NCBI GenBank assembly: GCA_021828635.1
Contig: JAJZEJ010000330.1
Span: 1 to 6,602 of the forward strand
Length of the DNA stretch: 6,602 nt
DNA from: Chloroflexota bacterium
Lineage (GTDB): Bacteria > Chloroflexota > Ktedonobacteria > Ktedonobacterales > Ktedonobacteraceae
Direction: 5' to 3'
Shown: positions 1 to 4,679 of the stretch, in pieces
Layout: each line of letters begins with the position of its first letter
Numbering within the stretch: position 1 is the first letter of the stretch
Notes under the pieces: model-generated
What the model saw: only the letters and a program-made list of their open reading frames with translations
Databases searched by the model: none
What the model was told of the DNA's origin: nothing
Made by a program: the position numbers and the translations under genes

Positions 1-43
1 TTTCGATCGATGGAAGCTTGGGCATTTAATTGCTCAACTTTGC

Positions 44-535
44 CTAGCCCTGGCCGCGGCGTCGAGACATGTCGATCAAGGCCGAACATCGGGGCGTCCT
101 TGAATCCATCGCGCCCCAGGTGGAGATCGCGGCTCGTAGCGCGTCCATCGGCTCTACAGCATCCACGCTTTCTACTAGATGACGCAGCAATGTCAACACG
201 GTATCAGATAGTATGCGTTCAGCGAGGAGACGCGCCCGTAGAGAGGCCAGTTCGCGCTGATTCGGCAGATGCCCAAACCACAGCAGGTAGGCTACTTCCT
301 CGAAGGTGGTATGACGTGCTAGATCATGAATATCATAGCCGCGATACACCAGGCGACCGGTAGTACCATCCGTCTGACTCAGCGCGGTGGTAGCAGCAAT
401 CACGCCCTCTAATCCCGCTCGCTTCACATCCGCTCCACTTTGCGCGGCTGACGATTGATGCGTCATATCAGACGACCCCGTATGACTTGTCGCACTATCT
501 TTTCGTGGCCCCATCTTTGATGGCATCACTGACAT
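44..535 (-). pseudogene. Citrate synthase, N-terminal fragment, apparently frameshifted
   Basis: Citrate synthase condenses acetyl-CoA (or propionyl-CoA) with oxaloacetate in the cytoplasm. After about 40 poorly conserved N-terminal residues the frame reads GLEGVIAATTALS, then LVYRGYDIHDLA, FEEVAYLLWFGHLPN and MDALRAAISTWGAMD, the usual order at the start of bacterial citrate synthases. The family is about 370-430 residues; this frame stops after 163, before the catalytic His and Asp regions. The last 20 or so residues (SRTPRCSALIDMSRRRGQG) do not look like the family. Another minus-strand frame is open from about position 110 to the window edge and contains GKVEQLNAQASIDR, faintly like the following K..L.AQ..I stretch, so one or more frameshifts are likely. 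I start it at ATG 535 because the GTG at 547 overlaps the ribosome binding site. It lies 45 bp after the stop of the Rep-like gene, so the two may be co-transcribed. The family is clear; whether it is broken or a sequencing error is not. Confidence 0.75.
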
Positions 536-546
536 GCTGATTGCCA

Positions 547-552
547 CTCCTT
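547..552 (-). promoter_or_regulatory. Ribosome binding site deciding the citrate synthase start
   Basis: The minus strand reads AAAAGGAG followed by TGGCAATCAGC and ATG. The last G of GGAG is also the first base of the upstream GTG, so that GTG cannot be the start served by this site. The ATG at 535, 11 nt downstream, is the better choice. Confidence 0.5.
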
Positions 553-580
553 TTATCTGCTTTTAAGGACAATGCATTGC

Positions 581-2296
581 CTAGAAAACGTCCTCTATAA
601 GGTTGTACCATGAGTTATGATAAATGTCAATGAAACTTGATATTACTTGATTTGGGTTGACGGAGAAAGGTCGCGTATCGTCGATCATGACGGCATACGA
701 GCCATTGGCGAGCGCCGCCAGCCCCATACGGCATAAACCAACGCGCCGATCATCTTTGAGATGTCGGATCAGACGTTGTGCATCTTCCAGCGTCATGCCG
801 CCAGCAGCTTTGAGCGCAATACGCGGAACCAACGGCATCTTCTGGTCAGTGCATTGGCATTGTTGCAGCGGAGCGGGCTTGATTGGGTCCGTGGACCCAA
901 CTTTCTCAACGGCACCAGCGCCAACATCTGTATGAGGAGACTTCGCTATAGAAGGCGCGGGCGCTACGGGAGGTTCCCCATGTTGCAGTACCTTGAGCAA
1001 TTGGGTCGGAGAGTAGTGTCCGTAGTGTTCGACCAGCGCGAGAGCCGCCGAGGGTATGGTCGTCTGATGCCAATCTTTGCAGCGCCGGAGGAACAGTGCC
1101 GCCCGATTGCGCACCGTCCCATCCTGCCAATGAACAAGGACATAAATGTAAACTGCCGTGACCACCGGTGCATCATAACCGATGTCCCGAAAGATTTTTT
1201 TGTAGATGCCGCGCTTACTGACCGGTTCCTCAAAGCTTCGGCAACAAAGAGCCGCGAGCAGGCTAACGTTAAACGTTATTGTTTCTTTTATAACAGTAAT
1301 AACGTTACCGTTAAGAGCTTCATCCGCGCAGGAATCTACCTGTTCGGCTCTAGAGTCTACCTGTTTGACCTCAGAGTCTACCTGTTTGCTCTCACAGCCT
1401 ACCTGTTTAACCTCAGAGTCTACCTGTTGTTCGACTAATCTACTTTCTTTAGGCAGTACAACCGGTAGACAGGTAGACTTTTCGTTGATATGTTCTTCAT
1501 GTTGGTAGATTTTTCTCTCACAAAAGTCTACCTGTTCGGCGCAAGAGGTAGACTCTGGCGCGGAAAGGTCTTGCTGATTCTTACAGCATTCTAAAAAGGT
1601 GGCAACGCTCGTAGTGAGCGTCTCAAAGTCATTGGCTTGATGCAGAATATCTTGCAATGCTTGTTTCACGGTATCCAACAGGCTAACAAGTACGGGGACA
1701 GGTGCAGGCGGGGACAGCACAAGAGGCACAGAGACGGGAGGCACAGGCATACTGCGTCGCTGATCTGTCTCATATGAGGAGGTACAGGTAAGTTGTGCCA
1801 AACGCACTTTGACACGATGAGCGCATTGCGCGACCTGTGCGTGGGCCTGCGTAATCAATGGGTCCAGGGCGTCAGGTGGCGGAAGTTCATAGTGGCACAG
1901 TGGGAAGTAGAGGCAGGTTTTTCCGCCTACGTCCCGCTTTATGAAGAGCTTGAGCGCACAAAAGACCGTGACATATTTATAGGTAGTTTCATACGCGCAA
2001 CGGATGTGTCTGGCTAACTCACGAACACTCTGACACTCTATGACCGCGACATCGGAGAAGCTCGCTATCTCCATCGCTTGCTGCCTGACTGTTGCGAAGC
2101 CAAGACAACGGGCGAGAAACTCGATGCCGCCACTGACATCACGACCTTTTTTCATGCCTGGCCGACTCATTGGACTGGGGAAGAGTCGTTCGATAACCGT
2201 TATAATCGAGGTATCGACGTATTCTAACGAAGCACTGACGAGGGAAGACGAAGGGGTGAGTTTGCCCAACATATCGTTGGCTGTGGCTTGTATCAT
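581..2296 (-). CDS. Rep-like protein with possible winged helix and 7-residue repeats (function inferred)
   Basis: I recognise no named family with certainty. In the 571 residues I see: a possible winged-helix segment at about 85-133 (VRELARHIRCAYETTYKYV, then FIKRDVGGKTCLYFPL resembling a wing); a Pro/Val-rich linker at 180-205; a repetitive region at 245-325 with five consecutive 7-residue units (QVDSEVK, QVGCESK, QVDSEVK, QVDSRAE, QVDSCAD at 291-325); a helical segment at about 343-438 with VRNRAALFLRRCKDWH, which resembles the NPaaYl...W motif in tails of DnaD/replisome-organiser-like proteins; a Pro-rich linker at 441-480; and a short C-terminal domain. Two DNA-binding-like domains flanking a repeat-bearing linker recall RepA_N plasmid initiators, where the origin lies inside rep. 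That is an analogy, not a homology claim. The ATG at 2296 follows AGGAAGG by 10 nt. It is divergent from the dehydrogenase gene. A transcriptional regulator is the main alternative. Confidence 0.7.
   Translation of the reverse strand: MIQATANDMLGKLTPSSSLVSASLEYVDTSIITVIERLFPSPMSRPGMKKGRDVSGGIEFLARCLGFATVRQQAMEIASFSDVAVIECQSVRELARHIRCAYETTYKYVTVFCALKLFIKRDVGGKTCLYFPLCHYELPPPDALDPLITQAHAQVAQCAHRVKVRLAQLTCTSSYETDQRRSMPVPPVSVPLVLSPPAPVPVLVSLLDTVKQALQDILHQANDFETLTTSVATFLECCKNQQDLSAPESTSCAEQVDFCERKIYQHEEHINEKSTCLPVVLPKESRLVEQQVDSEVKQVGCESKQVDSEVKQVDSRAEQVDSCADEALNGNVITVIKETITFNVSLLAALCCRSFEEPVSKRGIYKKIFRDIGYDAPVVTAVYIYVLVHWQDGTVRNRAALFLRRCKDWHQTTIPSAALALVEHYGHYSPTQLLKVLQHGEPPVAPAPSIAKSPHTDVGAGAVEKVGSTDPIKPAPLQQCQCTDQKMPLVPRIALKAAGGMTLEDAQRLIRHLKDDRRVGLCRMGLAALANGSYAVMIDDTRPFSVNPNQVISSFIDIYHNSWYNLIEDVF
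883..900. repeat. 18-bp palindrome copy 1, inside the Rep-like gene
   Basis: TTGGGTCCGTGGACCCAA: two 8-bp inverted arms around a 2-bp centre. It is read in frame as part of VGSTDP (residues 466-471) in the Pro-rich linker, so an intergenic-type repeat has been tolerated inside a coding region. Confidence 0.9.
1262..1320. other. AT-rich inverted repeat next to the iteron-like array (candidate unwinding region)
   Basis: The 60 bases 1261-1320 contain 19 G/C (about 32%), against roughly half in the surroundings. AACGTTATT at 1272-1280 is mirrored by AATAACGTT at 1308-1316, and a third AACGTT lies at 1265. It abuts the 21-bp repeats, as AT-rich unwinding elements abut iterons in many origins. 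It is coding throughout (NVITVIKETITFNV). I saw no clear DnaA box. Confidence 0.4.
1322..1426 (-). repeat. Five 21-bp direct repeats (iteron-like) inside the Rep-like gene
   Basis: The plus-strand core CTACCTG begins at 1336, 1357, 1378, 1399 and 1420, a perfect 21-bp period, close to two helical turns. The wider unit is about GAGTCTACCTGTTTG(A/C)CCTCA. In the protein this is the 7-residue repeat QVDSEVK. Iterons of theta-replicating plasmids are typically 17-22 bp direct repeats with helical phasing next to, or inside, the initiator gene. Confidence 0.85.
1464..1554. repeat. Further AGTCTACCT motifs in both orientations
   Basis: AGTCTACCTGTT lies at 1525-1536 in the same orientation as the direct-repeat cluster. 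Inverted copies are CAGGTAGACT at 1470-1479 and GAGGTAGACT at 1545-1554, with a shorter GGTAGAC at 1464-1470. The inverted copies are translated as STC and STS rather than QVDS, so the repeat is kept as DNA and not only as protein. Confidence 0.75.
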
Positions 2297-2306
2297 AACT
2301 ATGTGA

Positions 2307-2313
2307 CCTTCCT
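2307..2313 (-). promoter_or_regulatory. Ribosome binding site of the Rep-like gene
   Basis: AGGAAGG on the minus strand lies 10 nt before the ATG at 2296. The spacing is slightly long but no better start is nearby. Confidence 0.5.
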
Positions 2314-2378
2314 GTACTGAAACGCAGGGGGGAATGCCTTACACGCCAGGAGGACGGATTTTTCTATTCCTCATTTCT

Positions 2379-2404
2379 AGTATATCGGATGGTACCAACC
2401 GATA
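2379..2404 (-). promoter_or_regulatory. Palindromic operator candidate overlapping a possible -10 box
   Basis: TATCGG (2383-2388) and CCGATA (2399-2404) flank a central GGTACC (2391-2396); 20 of 22 positions are self-complementary. On the minus strand TATACT (2384-2379), a fair -10 box pointing at the Rep-like gene, touches one arm. No good -35 is visible at 16-18 bp. Autoregulation of the Rep-like gene is an inference. Confidence 0.4.
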
Positions 2405-2481
2405 AAATAGTCCCAACACCTACAAACACATGGTTGTCACGCACGCCATCTGCAACATATGAGCATAGCACCCACAACACA

Positions 2482-2499
2482 TTGGGTCCACGGACCCAA
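2482..2499. repeat. 18-bp palindrome copy 2
   Basis: Exact TTGGGTCCACGGACCCAA. It lies in a loosely repeated stretch: AACATATG occurs 28 bp before this copy (2454) and 31 bp before the next (2511). Confidence 0.9.
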
Positions 2500-2541
2500 C
2501 ACTTACTACCAACATATGGATGCAATCATCATCCCATATCA

Positions 2542-2559
2542 TTGGGTCCACGGACCCAA
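2542..2559. repeat. 18-bp palindrome copy 3
   Basis: Exact TTGGGTCCACGGACCCAA, with ATTGGG before and CAAC after as in the preceding copy. The two copies start exactly 60 bp apart. Confidence 0.9.
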
Positions 2560-2674
2560 CTACATCTGCGCTTCCTAAGCTGTCCAAAAGAACAGCGCGA
2601 AAGCTGTCCTCTCGTCTGATGTCCACACGCTCTGTTTTCGGTATCATACATATTCATTGAAACCAATAGAGATA

Positions 2675-2713
2675 TAGGTGATGAACGCGCTACATCGGTC
2701 CCTACATCACCTA
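2675..2713. repeat. Hairpin with the 26-bp motif upstream of the dehydrogenase
   Basis: TAGGTGATG (2675-2683) and CATCACCTA (2705-2713) are perfect 9-bp inverted arms around a 21-nt loop. The loop holds GAACGCG...CGGTCCCTACA, matching the 26-bp motif near parB at 19 of 26 positions. It ends just before the ribosome binding site, so it could act in the leader or as an operator. Confidence 0.6.
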
Positions 2714-2720
2714 CCAAAAA

Positions 2721-2724
2721 AGGA
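2721..2724 (+). promoter_or_regulatory. Ribosome binding site of the dehydrogenase gene
   Basis: AGGA in the purine-rich AAAAAAGGAAAAGAG lies 9 nt before the ATG at 2734. Confidence 0.55.
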
Positions 2725-2733
2725 AAAGAGATC

Positions 2734-3444
2734 ATGGCAACTTCACATACTCGTTCCGCTCTGATTACAGGGGCTTCGCGTGGCCTGGGGCTGGCTCTAG
2801 CCCGCCAATTAGCCAGAACAGGTTGGACACTCATAATCGATGCACGTGGCGCACAGAAACTGGAAGAGGCACGGCGTGAACTGGCACGCTCTACCTCGGT
2901 GATCGCTGCCCCCGGCGATATTACCGACCCAACCCATCGGCAGGCACTCGCTGAGGCAGTGCGGGAGGTTGGTTCCCTTGACGCGCTGATCAATAACGCA
3001 AGCATTCTGGGTCCAAGTCCCCAACCAGCGTTGCTAGACTATCCACTTGCTACCCTCGAACAGGTTTATCAGACCAATGCTCTCGCGCCACTCTCACTCG
3101 TTCAACTCCTCCAACACTACTTGCCAGAGGGAGCCTGTCTCATCAATATCACAAGTGATGCGGCTAGTGAAGCCTATGCTGGTTGGGGCGGCTATGGCTC
3201 AAGCAAAGCGGCGCTTGAGCAACTCTCACACATCCTGGCTGCGGAGAATCCTCAGTGGCGCGTCTATTGGGTCGATCCAGGTGATATGCGTACACAGATG
3301 CATCAGCAGGCATTTCCAGGTGAAGATATCAGTGATCGCCCGTTGCCGGAGGTGAGTGTCCCTGGTTTGCTAGCTCTCTTACATGGCTCTTATCCGAGTG
3401 GGCGCTACCTAGCACGATCACTGCCAACAGAGGAAATACAATGA
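2734..3444 (+). CDS. Short-chain dehydrogenase/reductase (SDR family)
   Basis: A 236-residue cytoplasmic NAD(P)-dependent oxidoreductase of the classical SDR type; the substrate cannot be told from sequence. The Rossmann fold starts with TGASRGLG (12-19). D62 in GDIT fits the adenine-contact site and NNAS (87-90) is the structural NNAG-type motif. The catalytic set is N115 (QTNALAP), S141 (ITSDAA), Y154 and K158 (YGSSK), followed by the DPGDM turn (181-185) and T187. All key residues are present, so it should be active. An Arg after the glycine motif (R17) and the lack of an acidic residue right after strand 2 (IIDARG) leave NAD versus NADP open. Length is usual or slightly short for the family. 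Its TGA overlaps the next start as ATGA, so the QueA-like gene is probably translationally coupled. Confidence 0.92.
   Translation: MATSHTRSALITGASRGLGLALARQLARTGWTLIIDARGAQKLEEARRELARSTSVIAAPGDITDPTHRQALAEAVREVGSLDALINNASILGPSPQPALLDYPLATLEQVYQTNALAPLSLVQLLQHYLPEGACLINITSDAASEAYAGWGGYGSSKAALEQLSHILAAENPQWRVYWVDPGDMRTQMHQQAFPGEDISDRPLPEVSVPGLLALLHGSYPSGRYLARSLPTEEIQ
3430..3434 (+). promoter_or_regulatory. Ribosome binding site of the QueA-like gene inside the SDR gene
   Basis: GAGGA lies 6 nt before the ATG at 3441, within the last codons of the dehydrogenase. It supports this start and the ATGA overlap. Confidence 0.7.
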
Positions 3445-4550
3445 CACAATCTTTCCATCCACCAGAGATAGATTACAACCATCGCAATACGCTAGACTTC
3501 ACCTTGCCGCCCGCACTCGAAGCCGACAGACCACCAGAGGCACACGGTCTAGCACGCGACGAAGCACGGCTAATGGTATCGTATCTCTCTGATAACTCCA
3601 TTGTCCATACGCGCTTCCGCCATATAGGAGATGTTCTTGAAGCTGGTGATGTGCTGGTCATCAACACCAGTGGCACAATGAATGCCGCTCTCCATGCACA
3701 ACGCATGGACGGTATGCCCTGCGAAATACACCTTTCCACTCATCTATCAACAGATACGTGGCTTGTAGAGGTACGTGCGCTAGATGGCAAAGCAAGCAGA
3801 CCTTTTTATGATATAGAGCCTGAAACAACGTTCCACCTCGAAGACAACGCCCATGTAACATTACATGCTCCTTACCACAATGGCGCTCAGCATGCGATTT
3901 CTGGCAAGCATCGGCTATGGACCGCTACCTTCGCTCTGCCTTGCCCACTGCAAACCTACCTGGCACACCACGGCTTTCCTATTCGCTACAGCTATGTCAA
4001 AGAACAATGGCCGCTCGATTATTACCAGACGGTCTACACTACGGAGGTAGGCAGCGCGGAGATGCCCTCGGCTGGTCGAGCTTTTACAGCCGAATTAATC
4101 ACGAGCCTGGTTGCGCACGGTGTGCAGATCGCGCCTCTCATTCTGCACACGGGCGTCGCCAGCCTTGAGGAAGATGAGCCGCCATTAGACGAGTATTACC
4201 GCGTACCTACTGAAACAGCTCACGTGGTGAATACGACACGAGCAGCAGGGAAGCGCATCGTGGCTGTTGGCACAACCGTGGTACGCGCTCTGGAAAGTGT
4301 TACCGATACGTTGGGAACAATACATGGTGGCGAAGGATGGACGCAACTGGTTATCACGCCCGAACGCGGTATTCGAGCGATAGACGGTCTACTGACAGGC
4401 TTCCATGAGCCACATGCCACCCATCTGTGGATGCTCGAAGCATTAGCGGGACGCGCACATCTCGAACGCACCTACGCCGAGGCATTACACGAAAGCTATC
4501 TCTGGCACGAATTTGGCGATCTGCACCTGATATTGCCATTTCGCCGCTAA
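3441..4550 (+). CDS. QueA-family protein (S-adenosylmethionine:tRNA ribosyltransferase-isomerase-like), divergent
   Basis: QueA moves the ribosyl group of S-adenosylmethionine onto preQ1 in tRNA to make epoxyqueuosine. In 369 residues (family usually about 340-360) I see family landmarks in order: RDEARLMVSY (39-48), AGDVLVINTSGTMNAALHA (68-86, matching PGDLLVxNdTrVxpARL), YQTVYTTEVGSAEMPSAG (195-212), RAFTAELI (213-220) where QueA has LHFTxELL, LILHTGVASLE (233-243), EYYRVPTETA (251-260), GKRIVAVGTTVVRALES (270-286), IDGLLTGFHEPHATHLWML (314-332) and a C-terminal YLWHEFGDLHLIL. It departs from canonical QueA where the GTFRPV...HxMHxE segment is shortened and replaced by an acidic EEDEPPLDE stretch. 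Similar divergent QueA-like proteins occur in Actinobacteria, so it may be a paralogue with another substrate. The upstream overlapping dehydrogenase may supply or use its product. The family is secure; queuosine function is uncertain. Confidence 0.85.
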   Translation: MTQSFHPPEIDYNHRNTLDFTLPPALEADRPPEAHGLARDEARLMVSYLSDNSIVHTRFRHIGDVLEAGDVLVINTSGTMNAALHAQRMDGMPCEIHLSTHLSTDTWLVEVRALDGKASRPFYDIEPETTFHLEDNAHVTLHAPYHNGAQHAISGKHRLWTATFALPCPLQTYLAHHGFPIRYSYVKEQWPLDYYQTVYTTEVGSAEMPSAGRAFTAELITSLVAHGVQIAPLILHTGVASLEEDEPPLDEYYRVPTETAHVVNTTRAAGKRIVAVGTTVVRALESVTDTLGTIHGGEGWTQLVITPERGIRAIDGLLTGFHEPHATHLWMLEALAGRAHLERTYAEALHESYLWHEFGDLHLILPFRR

Positions 4551-4553
4551 AAC

Positions 4554-4630
4554 GTAGGGACCGATTGATCGCGTCCGACCTGGTGTTCGTGTGTTTCACG
4601 TAGGCAGATGCGATTCCAATCAGTCCCTAC
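4554..4630. repeat. 77-bp element with inverted ends (REP/MITE-like)
   Basis: GTAGGGACCGATTGATCGC (4554-4572) is mirrored, with a few differences, by 4610-4630, which ends CAATCAGTCCCTAC. Both ends are copies of the 26-bp motif found in tandem before parB, here in opposite orientation. The loop contains TGTTTCACGT (4592-4601), identical to the left ten bases of the canonical parS site, but the right half does not match. Confidence 0.7.
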
Positions 4631-4633
4631 ATC

Positions 4634-4651
4634 TTGGGTCCGTGGACCCAA
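4634..4651. repeat. 18-bp palindrome copy 4
   Basis: Exact TTGGGTCCGTGGACCCAA, 3 nt after CCCTAC of the 26-bp motif. This is the same motif-plus-palindrome arrangement as in the tandem units before parB. Confidence 0.9.
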
Positions 4652-4660
4652 TTGTCATTG

Positions 4661-4678
4661 TTGGGTCCACGGACCCAA
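4661..4678. repeat. 18-bp palindrome copy 5, adjacent to the parB stop
   Basis: Exact TTGGGTCCACGGACCCAA with its centre in the opposite orientation to copy 4. It ends 1 nt before the last base (4680) of the ParB-like gene. Confidence 0.9.
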
Positions 4679-4679
4679 C

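Larger units (their letters stand above)
2297..2733. other. Divergent intergenic region, 437 bp
   Basis: It separates the Rep-like gene (minus) from the dehydrogenase (plus). It holds a possible Rep-gene promoter with an overlapping palindrome (2379-2404), two copies of the 18-bp palindrome 60 bp apart, and a hairpin containing the 26-bp motif just before the dehydrogenase ribosome binding site. I see no convincing gene and no clear promoter for the dehydrogenase. Confidence 0.8.
4551..4679. other. Convergent intergenic region built of inverted repeats
   Basis: It separates the convergent QueA-like and ParB-like genes and consists almost wholly of a 77-bp inverted-repeat element and two 18-bp palindromes. 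These stems could serve as bidirectional terminators, but no T-run follows any of them, so intrinsic termination is not well supported. Confidence 0.6.

Noticed and set aside
1322..1426. 21-bp repeats as a coiled-coil protein feature only
   Set aside because: The heptad period is right, but hydrophobic a/d positions are poor (QVDSEVK), and inverted DNA copies in other codons argue for a DNA-level role.
761..1438. Long plus-strand open frame opposite the Rep-like gene, with repeated VYLF-type residues
   Set aside because: Its repeats are the antisense reading of the 21-bp repeats. No family is recognisable, and the minus-strand gene has the better start and domain-like content.
2389..2619. 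Small plus-strand open frame in the divergent intergenic region
   Set aside because: It has no ribosome binding site, and its LGPRTQ repeats come from the palindromes; the composition is not protein-like.
3009..3026. Possible extra palindrome (CTGGGTCC AA GTCCCCAA) in the dehydrogenase gene
   Set aside because: Three mismatches, and it sits in ordinary coding sequence right after the NNAS motif; chance resemblance is likely.
4634..4678. Palindromes as intrinsic terminators for the convergent genes
   Set aside because: The stems are strong, but no T-run follows on either strand and identical copies lie inside genes and before genes.
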